Part shown: positions 46,812 through 55,864 of the stretch, in pieces
Layout of the letters: every line of letters begins with the position of its first letter
Numbering within the stretch: the first letter of the stretch is position 1
DNA from: Bradyrhizobium sp. LLZ17
GTDB lineage: Bacteria; Pseudomonadota; Alphaproteobacteria; Rhizobiales; Xanthobacteraceae
Length of the DNA: 64,000 bases
Direction: 5' to 3'
Assembly: GCF_041200145.1 (NCBI RefSeq)
Contig: NZ_CP165734.1
Span: 1,984,001-2,048,000, forward strand
Notes under the pieces: model-generated
The model's input: only the letters and a program-made list of their open reading frames with translations
Told to the model about the DNA's origin: nothing
Database searches by the model: none
Made by a program: the position numbers and the translations under genes

Positions 46812-49700
46812 TCAAAGCATCTGCCGCTGCGCGAACGCGGCAAAAGCGCCAGCAGCGGCGGTCAACTCCTCAAAGGTTCCGGCTTCGACGATCTTGCCGT
46901 CGACCAGCACGATGATCCGATCCGCAGTCCTGACGGTGCTCAGCCGGTGAGCGATGACGATCCGGGTGACGTTCAAATTCTCCAACGCATCACTGACGAT
47001 GGCCTGGGATCGATTGTCGAGCGAGCTCGTTGCCTCGTCGAACAGCAAGACGCGCGGACGTCGCGCGATGGCGCGCGCGATCATGACGCGCTGCCGTTGT
47101 CCTCCGGAAAGCGTACTGACGCCTTCGGACACCTGGGTCAGCATGCCCATCGGCATCGCCTTGATGTCTTCTTCAATTCCGGCGAGCCGGGCGGCTTCCC
47201 ATACCTGGTCGAGCGAAAGCCGAACTCCACCGCAGATATTCTCGTAGATGTTCCCGTTCGCGAGCCGAGCACTTTGCAAGACAACGCCGAGCTGGCGCCG
47301 CAAAGCACTTACGTCGAGCGTCTCAATTGATTTTCCGTCGTAGAACACCGCGCCCGACTCCGGTCGCTCGAACCCCAGCAAGAGCCGGAACAAGGACGAC
47401 TTTCCGCCGCCGGATGGACCGACGATCGCGACGTATTCTCCCGGCGCGATCTTCAAGGTGACGTTGTCGAGCACCAGAGGGCCACTCGACAGATACCGGA
47501 AGGACACGCGCGCAAGCTCGATCGAACCGGACAGCTCTCCCGGCGCCTTGCGGTCGTCTGAAATCTCAGTCGGGCTCGCGATCAGAGGCCGCAACCGGAG
47601 CAGCGGGGGTATCGCAATGAGCGCCTCACTGACACCGCCGGCCCAGGAGCCGACCGCACCCATCGATTGCCCGAAGGCGGAAAAGAACGCGAAGAACGTG
47701 CCGAGATCCGTGAGCAGCTTGCTGTTCGAATAGGATGCATAGGCAAAGATGATCAGCGTCGCGATCGTCGGAAATGCCGTCTCGAACGCGCCGAGGCCGT
47801 TGCTGGCAAGTTGCGAGGACACGAAATACTGCTTTTGCGTCGCGAACTGCTTCGACCAGATTCCGAGCGCGCGCCCGGTCGCCCCCGACACCCGCAACTT
47901 GCCGACACCCGTCAGCAACTGGAGAACGAACCCGCTGACCTTGCCCTGCTGGTTGAAGTGCTTGTTCTCGAAATACAGCCGCAGCAGGTTGGTGGAGATG
48001 ATGGCTGCCGCCCTGACGAATGTCAGCCCAATCGCGAGCAACGCCAGCTTCGGGCTGTAGTAGACCATCAAGCCGAGGCTGAAGATGCAGAACAGGCCTG
48101 CGATCATGCCGCGCAATGCGTGGCCCGTCAGCGCACGCCGCGCGGCGTCGATGCCCATCGCGCGGTCGACCAGTTCGCCCGCCGTGAATTCCCGAAAGAT
48201 GGCCGTCGGCAGCCTTAGCAGGCGATCGATCATCGCCGACTGCAATCGCCAGTCGATCGTCGCTTCCATGCGAAGCATGACGAGGCCCTGCATAACCTGA
48301 ACGCCGGCTACCGCCAGAGCCGTCAGGCCCAGCGCGAGCGCGCAGAAGACGAGCTGGTCAAGCTCCGATCTCGGGATGATCGAGCTGATCAGCAGATTGG
48401 TGACAAGGGGCGTCACCAGCGACAGAAGCCCGATGATTACGACCGCCAATGCGATGCGCAGACCGCTACCTCGCGCATAGCGAAGGGCAAATTGAAGAAG
48501 GTCCCTGAACTTCAGGGAGCGTGAGGGCAGCGGCGGATAGAACATCGCCGCTTCCGGAGCGATCTGTGCCGCCACGGCGCGATTGACGGCCGAACGCGCT
48601 TTCGTCAGCGGATCGACCATGATATAGCCGCGGCGCGGCTCGTGGACCAGAGCGACCGGCTCGCGCTTCTCGCCGAACCAGCCGACCAGCGGGCCGGCAT
48701 CGGTTCGCCACCAGTCCGACCGGAGCAGGACCTGCCTTAGCCGCAGACGGGCATCCAGCGCGATTTGCGTCAGGCCAGTGAATTCCTGCCGGCTGCCCTC
48801 GACCCGGCCTGAGATCGCAATTGGTGTGCGCATCGCGCTTCCGACGAGTTGGCAGGCGCCGGCCAGACGGTCGGAATATGATGCATCGACCGCGTCATGA
48901 TCGAAGCGCCGCACGATGATGCCGGACAGGCGGTCGAAGGCTTCGATGGACTGCGACGCCGCGAGAGTGGTCCGGCTGACCAGGCGCTCGCTCTCGCCCA
49001 CCCTCTCATTGGCCAGAATGCGTTGGACGCAGGCCACGAAGCTCTGGTGGAACTGATCGATTGCCGGCCAGATCGAGGCCGGCATTACGCCGGCTGCGAC
49101 TACGCCACACCCTTCCTCGCCCGCCTCGACCCACAAGCCAGAGGTGAGCGGCAGCGGCTGGCTTCCAGCGGCGCAAGAAACGGCAACGCCCATCAGCCTG
49201 AGGACGCCGCGCTCCACCGTCAGCCAGAGCAGTCCACGCATGGGTCCCCGGCCGCATTCGTTCGGGAGCAGTTGGGCTTCGCCCACCGGCAACTCCGTCA
49301 TTTGCCACAACGGCGCAGGTCCAGCGACGAAGCGCGCCAGCCGCTCGATCCAGCGGGTGGCCTGAGCTGCCGATGTGCGATCAGACCGGGCGTGCGCAGA
49401 CGCGCGCGTGCTGTCGGTGCCGACCGCGATGAAGCTCACGCCGCGTCCTGCCGAGACCGCGAGCGCCGGGAGATCGGGGACGACATCGCCGCTTTCGATC
49501 CGAAACAGATGGTGTCTGCTCCCGTATTCCCCATCCTCGACATCCACGGCGAAGATGTCCAGATGACCGGCGACGACCTCCAACACATGGCCGTGGTGAT
49601 CGAGCCGGATAGGCCTGCGACCATCGAGCGTCATGTCGATCGGAAGCTCCGCCGAGACGAGGCTCGCGCAGGACACGATGTTTTCAGCCGAATGGATCAT
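46812..49700 (-). CDS. NHLM-type ABC exporter without peptidase domain (ABC2-like)
   Basis: 962 residues from ATG 49700, which overlaps the ABC1 stop (ATGA). The first about 430 residues are unusual: a beta-rich, cupin/cNMP-like part (HGHVLEVVAGHLDIFAV, then FRIESGDVVPDLPALAV) and a helical section. They are followed by six transmembrane helices and a nucleotide-binding domain with Walker A GPSGGGKSSL, signature STLSGGQRQRVMIARAI and Walker B LLFDEATSSLD. The layout fits the second ABC component of NHLM bacteriocin export systems. Together with ABC1 and HlyD it should export the peptides. Confidence 0.9.
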   Translation of the reverse strand: MIHSAENIVSCASLVSAELPIDMTLDGRRPIRLDHHGHVLEVVAGHLDIFAVDVEDGEYGSRHHLFRIESGDVVPDLPALAVSAGRGVSFIAVGTDSTRASAHARSDRTSAAQATRWIERLARFVAGPAPLWQMTELPVGEAQLLPNECGRGPMRGLLWLTVERGVLRLMGVAVSCAAGSQPLPLTSGLWVEAGEEGCGVVAAGVMPASIWPAIDQFHQSFVACVQRILANERVGESERLVSRTTLAASQSIEAFDRLSGIIVRRFDHDAVDASYSDRLAGACQLVGSAMRTPIAISGRVEGSRQEFTGLTQIALDARLRLRQVLLRSDWWRTDAGPLVGWFGEKREPVALVHEPRRGYIMVDPLTKARSAVNRAVAAQIAPEAAMFYPPLPSRSLKFRDLLQFALRYARGSGLRIALAVVIIGLLSLVTPLVTNLLISSIIPRSELDQLVFCALALGLTALAVAGVQVMQGLVMLRMEATIDWRLQSAMIDRLLRLPTAIFREFTAGELVDRAMGIDAARRALTGHALRGMIAGLFCIFSLGLMVYYSPKLALLAIGLTFVRAAAIISTNLLRLYFENKHFNQQGKVSGFVLQLLTGVGKLRVSGATGRALGIWSKQFATQKQYFVSSQLASNGLGAFETAFPTIATLIIFAYASYSNSKLLTDLGTFFAFFSAFGQSMGAVGSWAGGVSEALIAIPPLLRLRPLIASPTEISDDRKAPGELSGSIELARVSFRYLSSGPLVLDNVTLKIAPGEYVAIVGPSGGGKSSLFRLLLGFERPESGAVFYDGKSIETLDVSALRRQLGVVLQSARLANGNIYENICGGVRLSLDQVWEAARLAGIEEDIKAMPMGMLTQVSEGVSTLSGGQRQRVMIARAIARRPRVLLFDEATSSLDNRSQAIVSDALENLNVTRIVIAHRLSTVRTADRIIVLVDGKIVEAGTFEELTAAAGAFAAFAQRQML

Positions 49701-51856
49701 TCCTGCGACACCAGCCTTGCATATTCGCCGTCGAGGGCCAGCAGGCTCTCGTGCGTCCCGCGCTCGACGACCTTGCCCTGTTGCAACACGACGATCTCGT
49801 CGCAATCCCTGATCGTGCTCAGACGATGTGCGATGATGATGCAGGTGCAGCCGGTTCGGCGCAGATTGTCGTCGATCGCCTTCTCCGTGACCGGATCGAG
49901 CGCGGCCGTGGCTTCATCGAGAACGATGACGGAGGGGCGGCCGACGAGAGCACGCGCGATCTCGATGCGCTGACGCTGCCCTCCGCTGAAATTCGTTCCA
50001 CCCTCGCTGACGTAAGTATCGTAACTGCCGGTCCTGATGGCGATCTCGTCCTGGATCTGCCCGTCTTTCAGTGCCCTGGTCAGATCGAGGTCCGGCGTCG
50101 TCCGGTCCCAAAGCGTGAGATTGTCCCGCACCGTGCCCTCGAACAGGAAAATATCCTGGTCCACGTAGGCGATCGAGTTGGCGAGGATCTCGGGCGGGAC
50201 GTCCCCAAGCGGGACCCCGTCGATCAGGATCTCGCCGACCCACGGCTTGTTGAGGCCGCAAATCAGGCGGCCCAGCGTCGATTTACCGCTTCCGGATGCG
50301 CCGACAAGCGCGACGCGCGATCCCGGACTGACGGCAATCGAAAGGTCTGCGATCAGCGGAGGTTCGAGCAGCGAATAGCCGAACTGCACGTTTCTCAGTT
50401 CGACGCGTCCGGCGAGCTTTGCGGGGAAACGCCTTTCGGATCCGCCCTCCTTCGGCTTGTCGCCGAGCGGATAGTTGTAGACGTCTTCAAGGCGATCGAG
50501 CGCACCCCGGATCAATTGAAAGCCGCTGGCCTGGTTGACCAGCATTGCGACGGGGTCCGAGAAGCTTGCCATCAGGGACTGGAATGCGACGAGGCTGCCG
50601 AGCGTCAGCGACCCTTCAGTCACCCGCAAACCTCCAAGGATGAGGATCGCCGTCACGGTCAGTCCGGAAATCAGGGTCGGGATCATGTCGAGCATGATCG
50701 ACGACGAGGCGAGCTCGCGCTCGGCGTTGAGAAGCTTGGCCTGAACGCCGGACCATTGTCCGAACGCCTCGTCCTCGAGCCCGCTTGCCTTGATCGTCTC
50801 GATGGTCCTGACGATGCTGACCACCGCCCCGAGCGACTTTCCTCGCTCTTGTGAGAGCCCGCGACTGAGGTCCTCGCGACGCCGGTGCGAAAGCCGCAGG
50901 AACAAAACGTTGAGCAGCGACAAGGCAATGCAAATCGCGGCAAGCCAGAGATCATAGACCGCCATCGCGAACGCAAAGAACACGACCGAGGTAAGATTGA
51001 GCACGTTCGCCGCAATTCCGCCCGCAAGCAGCCGCGCGATCTGCTCGTTGGCCAGGACGCGCGTCGCGATGTCTCCGGCGTGGCGTTGAGTGAAGAACTC
51101 CATCGGCAATGCCATCACCCGCCAGAGAAACCGGCTGATCATCACAACCGATAGCTTCGTCTGCAGTCTCAGCAGCAGGGATTGCTGGAGCAGCGTCAGG
51201 ACCGTACGGATCAGTGCGGTGATGGCCATCCCGACAAGAAGGGGACGCAACCACCCGTCCAAATGCTGGATCAGGACGTCGTCGATGAAGATCTTCGAGA
51301 AGCTCGCAGCGACAAGGCCCGGAACAACCGTGACGAAGCTGAGCAGGACGAGAAGTCCGACGGCAGATTTCGAGCCGCGCAGCTCGCGGACGAGGAGGCG
51401 CAGTCCGCCGGGCTTGCTTCCTTGCGCGACGAACCCGGCCGCGGGCTCCATGGTGAGCACGACACCGGTGAAACTCCTGTCGAGTTCATCGATGCCGATT
51501 CGCCTTCGCCCAAAGGCGGGGTCGTTGATATAGGCGAACTTGCCGTCAATTCCGTCGAGAACGACGAAGTGATTAAAGTTCCAGTGAATGATGCAAGGCG
51601 TCGGCGTTGTGCGAAGTGTTGCGACCTCCTGCCGAAATCCCTTGGCAGACAGGCCGAAGCGCCGTGCGGCCCTGACGACGTTGCTCGCCTTGCTGCCATC
51701 GCGTGACACGCCGCATTCGACACGCAACTGCTCGAGCGGCACCCAGCGGCCATAGTGCGCCAGCACCATGGCAAGACAGGCCGCGCCGCATTCCGCCGCC
51801 TCCATCTGCAGGACGGTCGGCGTTTTCTTCACTCCTGGAGTTGGAGACCTATCCAT
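49697..51856 (-). CDS. C39-peptidase ABC exporter for bacteriocin (NHLM ABC1-like)
   Basis: 719 residues. N-terminal C39 peptidase domain with Cys23 (LQMEAAECGAACLAMVLAHY), His96 (HFVVLDG) and Asp112 (INDPAFG), all three catalytic residues present. Six membrane helices follow, then an ATPase with GASGSGKSTL, FSGGQRQRIEIARAL and IVLDEATAALD. It should cut double-Gly leaders and export the cores across the inner membrane. ATG 51856 overlaps the HlyD stop by 8 bp. Confidence 0.95.
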   Translation of the reverse strand: MDRSPTPGVKKTPTVLQMEAAECGAACLAMVLAHYGRWVPLEQLRVECGVSRDGSKASNVVRAARRFGLSAKGFRQEVATLRTTPTPCIIHWNFNHFVVLDGIDGKFAYINDPAFGRRRIGIDELDRSFTGVVLTMEPAAGFVAQGSKPGGLRLLVRELRGSKSAVGLLVLLSFVTVVPGLVAASFSKIFIDDVLIQHLDGWLRPLLVGMAITALIRTVLTLLQQSLLLRLQTKLSVVMISRFLWRVMALPMEFFTQRHAGDIATRVLANEQIARLLAGGIAANVLNLTSVVFFAFAMAVYDLWLAAICIALSLLNVLFLRLSHRRREDLSRGLSQERGKSLGAVVSIVRTIETIKASGLEDEAFGQWSGVQAKLLNAERELASSSIMLDMIPTLISGLTVTAILILGGLRVTEGSLTLGSLVAFQSLMASFSDPVAMLVNQASGFQLIRGALDRLEDVYNYPLGDKPKEGGSERRFPAKLAGRVELRNVQFGYSLLEPPLIADLSIAVSPGSRVALVGASGSGKSTLGRLICGLNKPWVGEILIDGVPLGDVPPEILANSIAYVDQDIFLFEGTVRDNLTLWDRTTPDLDLTRALKDGQIQDEIAIRTGSYDTYVSEGGTNFSGGQRQRIEIARALVGRPSVIVLDEATAALDPVTEKAIDDNLRRTGCTCIIIAHRLSTIRDCDEIVVLQQGKVVERGTHESLLALDGEYARLVSQE

Positions 51857-53114
51857 CGATCCCGGTCAGCTTCCTGAGGAGAGGAATAACGAGATCCAGC
51901 GGGCGCCGGTTTCGGGTGGTGATTTCGGCTTGGGCGAGCGTTCCGCTGGTCAGGTGAACCTGCGGTCCCTTGCCAACGGCCCATCGATAGCCGCTCGTCG
52001 TCGAGTCGTCCCGCTCCAGGGACACGGCGACGGCATAGGGCGCGCCGTCGTGGGAGAACACCTTAACCAGCTGGTCATTGTGGAGCACCGCAGTCATGCC
52101 TTGCGGAGTCACGGGAAACTCCGACACGCTCGAGACGGTCCCGATCATCGTGCCGAACTCCTCGCGCTTCACGGTGCTGGGTGCGATGCGGACCTGGGAG
52201 CCCGGCTTGACGCTCTTGCCCTGCTCGGCGGGGACATAGATCACCGCCTCGAGCTTCGAGCCCTCGTCTTCAATCAGGACGACCGGCGTACCGACGGCGA
52301 GCACCGAACCAGTCGATATCTTGGTTTCGAGCACGCGCCCCGTAATCGGACTGAGAACCTGAGAATTGCGCCCCAGGGTTCCAGCCAGCGCCTGCATCTC
52401 TCGGCGCGCATTATTGGCCGCGAACTCGGCCTGCTGCAATTCATGCTCGCGCTGCGTTTCGAGATCGGATTGCTGGGCGTGCAGCTTGAGAATCTCGTTT
52501 TGCGAATCCGTCCGGCGCTGCTGCGCCTCGGTCAACTCAAGACGGCGATCTTCCAGCGTCTTCCGCGTGGTCAGCCCTTTGGCCATAAGCTGCTCGAGAT
52601 TCTTCACGTCGAGGTCCAGCGACTGAACGCGCTGCCCGGTCGCCTCGATGACCTTGTTGAAGGCGGCTTCCAGCTTTTGGAGATTGGAGACCTTGACCGA
52701 GAGTTCCGACCTGACCTTTGCGGCCATTTCGTCGTGCTCGCGCTGGCGTTCCTTGTAGGTCTCCACCGCATCTGCGTACTTCTGCTCGATGTCGGTTTGC
52801 GAAATCTGGGCAATCAACTGGCCCCGTTCGACATGGTCGCCAACGGAAATGCTGAGCGAAGCGAGCCGTCCTTCCGCGGCAGAGACTGCATCGACGACGC
52901 GGCCGCTGCCGACCAGAATTCCCTGTCCCGATACACGCGAGGGAATCCGGCCGTAGATTCCCCAGACGAGCGCCGCCACCAGTGCGGCCGTCACGACAAG
53001 CGCCAGGATCCAGTCGGCCGGCTTGGTGATAGAGACGAGATGGTCGAGTTCGTCGGGCGACGCCGCGCGTTGCAACGCGCTGGCACGGAAAATACGTTCG
53101 GGGCCATCATTCAC
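51849..53114 (-). CDS. HlyD-family periplasmic adaptor (NHLM HlyD-like)
   Basis: 421 residues. One membrane helix (WILALVVTAALVAALVWGIY), lipoyl halves around GRVVDAVSAAEGRLASLSIS and NSQVLSPITGRVLETKIS, a long coiled coil between (about residues 115-245), and a beta-barrel C-terminus. It connects the ABC exporters to the outer membrane. No TolC-like gene is present, so a housekeeping outer-membrane channel is probably used. First gene of the exporter operon. Confidence 0.93.
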   Translation of the reverse strand: MNDGPERIFRASALQRAASPDELDHLVSITKPADWILALVVTAALVAALVWGIYGRIPSRVSGQGILVGSGRVVDAVSAAEGRLASLSISVGDHVERGQLIAQISQTDIEQKYADAVETYKERQREHDEMAAKVRSELSVKVSNLQKLEAAFNKVIEATGQRVQSLDLDVKNLEQLMAKGLTTRKTLEDRRLELTEAQQRRTDSQNEILKLHAQQSDLETQREHELQQAEFAANNARREMQALAGTLGRNSQVLSPITGRVLETKISTGSVLAVGTPVVLIEDEGSKLEAVIYVPAEQGKSVKPGSQVRIAPSTVKREEFGTMIGTVSSVSEFPVTPQGMTAVLHNDQLVKVFSHDGAPYAVAVSLERDDSTTSGYRWAVGKGPQVHLTSGTLAQAEITTRNRRPLDLVIPLLRKLTGIDG

Positions 53115-53359
53115 GGCTCAATCCCCCGCAAATCATCTGGGCGCAACCGCTTGTCGTTGGTCAAATCGGCGTTAAACGCCCGGAGTATGCTCCGATGATA
53201 CATAGGAGCCGTTAGTGGCACAACGGGTCGCGACGAGCCTTGCCGGCCAAGACGCGCGCGGCTTTGCGGAAAATACGATTGAGCGATCGGTTGTGCGGCG
53301 CTAAGCTCACGCGGAGAATTTCACGGATTTGTCGGGGCAAAGGACGTCGAGCGCCTCAA

Positions 53360-53887
53360 ATGAGATGGCAAGCGGATAGCGTCCCACTTACCGCAACGGC
53401 GCGTGTGGTCGTCACTCGACTAGTGTGGCAATGCCTTGGATTGCTGGTCGCAACGAAAGTATGCCTGGCCGGAGTCCTGAGCCCGGCTGAATTGAAGAGA
53501 GTCGAAGATCTGAGGCCGATGTTTGCCGGCTTGATGGCAGACCTCGTCCAGACCTCGAAGCGGACCGACATACCCGCCGTCGAAGCAGATTGCGTCAAGT
53601 CCACCGTTCAAAATCTTGTCGAGATTTCCCAAGAGCTGTCCAGTTTCGAATATCTGATTACGATCGAGAAGGAACTAACGAGCGTCAGCGAGAATGACCC
53701 GACCCGCGGCGTGGTGAAATTTGCCATCGACCAGTCGACCAATATTCTTACCAGCCAGCGCAGAAAGATTGCGCAACTTCCCGATCAATGCGCCAGGTCG
53801 GCTTTTGCGTTGGCCAAATCCCAGCAGGCCCTGCAGGTTGTCGACGCGGCGACCGGAGTTTTGAATTCCATTCGCTCCCGGCTTTGA
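53360..53887 (+). CDS. Secreted helical protein next to the right peptide cassette
   Basis: 175 residues from ATG 53360, with a signal-like helix (VVVTRLVWQCLGLLVATKVC) and a helical mature part (SPAELKRVEDLRPMFAGLMA, IPAVEADCVKSTVQNLVEIS, IEKELTSVSENDPTRGVVKF) with two Cys that could pair. Start choice is uncertain. It reads away from hlyD towards the right cassette, about 250 bp before the right peptide A gene. Periplasmic immunity or accessory factor is a context guess. No family recognised. Confidence 0.65.
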   Translation: MRWQADSVPLTATARVVVTRLVWQCLGLLVATKVCLAGVLSPAELKRVEDLRPMFAGLMADLVQTSKRTDIPAVEADCVKSTVQNLVEISQELSSFEYLITIEKELTSVSENDPTRGVVKFAIDQSTNILTSQRRKIAQLPDQCARSAFALAKSQQALQVVDAATGVLNSIRSRL

Positions 53888-54045
53888 GGCATGTGCGCGC
53901 TGGTCGCGATTCCTGAGCGCAACCGCTCGGCGCTTCGGGTCAAAACCTGCAGTTAGGAAGCTCCGGTAACTCGGCGAAAGCTACCACTCCTCCGACGCAC
54001 CCGCCGCGAGGCCAATTCGTTCCCCCTCCTGCTTGAGAGCGCTCC

Positions 54046-54061
54046 TGTGACCCGCCTCACA
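54046..54061 (+). promoter_or_regulatory. CRP-type palindrome TGTGA-N6-TCACA, right cassette
   Basis: TGTGACCCGCCTCACA at the outer edge of the right arm, centred 88 bp upstream of ATG 54142, same spacing as on the left. Spacer differs from the left box (CCCGCC against CAAGCA) but both half-sites are exact. Confidence 0.7.
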
Positions 54062-54141
54062 GTCTAAAGAAACCGCCCGCGGTACTCCTGCGATCACCAG
54101 ATGAGAGGGGATGTCCCCCTCCTCGACAGCGGGAGACACAT

Positions 54142-54321
54142 ATGACTGAGCGCAGCAATCGAGACCGTAGAGAGCTGGACGAGCGCGAATTGGGCTCCGT
54201 GTGCGGTGGCTTCATCAATGACGGAGGCTGCATCGGCCCGTGGATCGTGAATGGCAAGATCACGACGCAACCGCCCCTGGGCCCGAACCCCTGGTTGCCT
54301 GGTGGCATCTTCCACCGCTGA
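54142..54321 (+). CDS. Double-glycine-leader bacteriocin-like peptide A, right copy
   Basis: 59 residues from ATG 54142, protein identical to the left copy. Leader ends ELDERELGSVCGG; core has a single Cys and Trp/Pro/Gly-rich end. The gene follows its own CRP-type box and is divergent from the exporter operon, so it must be served in trans by the exporter. Confidence 0.82.
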   Translation: MTERSNRDRRELDERELGSVCGGFINDGGCIGPWIVNGKITTQPPLGPNPWLPGGIFHR

Positions 54322-54376
54322 GAACCACACGTCCAAACGTTTTTCATCACACATCACCTCAACAGGAGTGACTGAA

Positions 54377-54604
54377 ATGCTGAACCTGGAACATGCAAAA
54401 TCGGAAATCATCGAACTGAACGATGCGGAACTTGAAATGGTCGTCGGCGGCAACTGGCTCGGCGACGCCTTCCGTGCCATCGGCGGCGCCATCAGAGACG
54501 CTGCCGAATGGGTCGGCGGCCTTATCTTTGGCGGCTTGCAGGGCCCCGGCAACCAGCGCGGTCCGTTTGGCCCGGGATCGGGCCCGGGGCAGCCGCCCTT
54601 CTGA
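54377..54604 (+). CDS. Double-glycine-leader bacteriocin-like peptide B, right copy
   Basis: 75 residues from ATG 54377 (AGGAG eight bases upstream). Same as the left copy except Ala for Gly at leader position 7 and a silent change near the end. The core (NWLGDAFRAIGGAIRDAAEW and Gly/Pro tail) is identical, so the mature product should be the same. Confidence 0.85.
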   Translation: MLNLEHAKSEIIELNDAELEMVVGGNWLGDAFRAIGGAIRDAAEWVGGLIFGGLQGPGNQRGPFGPGSGPGQPPF

Positions 54605-54790
54605 GCTCGTTTTCCCGGAGCTGCTCGCGAATTGGAGGTCGCCTCAGTCGGCGGCCTCTTTCGTTTTGGGCTCTAACAGCACGGTTGACCATTGCGAGCT
54701 TGCGATCGGGATGAAGTTCATTGGCCGCAGTACCCAAACGATCTAAGGTGCGTCGCGTAGTTGCCCGTAGATCGGAATGGCCAGGGTGTG

Positions 54791-55683
54791 ATGAGCAAGC
54801 CTAGAACGAGTGGCGGAAAAGGCTTATTGGCGGCAACCGCCGTGAGCGCAAGCCTGCTCCTGAACACCTATGCAGCGACAGCTCAGAACAGTCAGCCAGC
54901 GCTTTCTTCGGAGCAAATCGGCCAGATCGTGAAGAGCGCTGATCGCACTGCAGCAGATCGAACCAACGATCAACGGCGCAAGCCTGAGCAGATGCTTGCG
55001 TTCATCGGCATTCGTCCGGTATCGTCGCACTCGATCTCAGCGCGGGCGGAGGCTACACCACCGAGCTGCTTGCTCGGGCAATCGGGCCCTCGGGTAAAGT
55101 TTACGGTCAGAGCCGGCCGCGTGACCCCAATCAGGCCCCGACGCCCCGCGTCGCACCAGAGGGCAACAGTAACCCGACCACCACGCCGAGCGCGGCGCCT
55201 GCAGCGCCAGCAAGCACACCACGCCCGTCCCCTGTCGCCCTCGCCGAACGTGATAACAATCTCCGAAGCAACGGCGTCCCGGCCGCACCCATCGTTGCGC
55301 TCTCCCGACCGTTTGAAGACCCCGTTCCATCCGAGCTTGCGCCAGAACGCCTCGATCTCGTGACCCTGATGTTCAACTACCACGACCTGGGACACCTCGG
55401 CGTCGATCGCGCGGCCATGAACAAAGCAGTCTTTCGCGCGCTCAGGCCGGGAGGCCTTTACGTCATTGCTGACCATTCGGGTCGATCTGGTACCGGCATC
55501 TCCGAATCCGGCACTTTGCATCGGATCGAACAAGCGTTTCTTCAGCAGGAAGTCGAAGCGGCCGGATTCAAGCTGATCGAACAAGGCGATTTCCTGCGCA
55601 ATCCGAACGATCCCAGAGATAAAAATACACCCGATCCGCCCCAACCCAAGGACGAATTCGTGCTCAAATTCATGAAGCCTTGA
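54791..55683 (+). pseudogene. COG4798-like secreted SAM-dependent methyltransferase, split by a single-base frameshift
   Basis: ATG 54791 reads a signal segment (GLLAATAVSASLLLNTYAAT) and DRTAADRTNDQRRKPEQMLA, then FIGIRP. Adding one G to the GG at 55018-55019 joins it to GIVALDLSAGGGYTTELLAR (SAM-binding motif) and a frame running to 55683 through DLVTLMFNYHDLGHLGVDRA and LRPGGLYVIADHSGRSGTGI. About 297 residues. Substrate unknown. It lies just outside the bacteriocin cassette. Decay or assembly error. Confidence 0.83.
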
Positions 55684-55864
55684 GTCCGACCGGAGCGACA
55701 TTCGGAGTGGTGGAAACGCGTCGCGACGGTTGTCGCTTCAACTGCGGCGGGCGGCAAACCAGCTTGTCGAACCGGCATCGCGACGATATCGTTCTCAAGG
55801 ACTCCGGCGAAAATTCAAATGTTCGGAGCCGTGCAAGACCAAACGCTCGGGGAGGAGCATTACC

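Larger units (their letters stand above)
54046..54666. repeat. Right arm of the 621-bp inverted duplication
   Basis: Counterpart of 46068-46688 in opposite orientation, separated from it by 7,357 bp containing the exporter operon and the secreted-protein gene. Both copies keep intact reading frames and ribosome sites, so both look functional. Confidence 0.93.
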
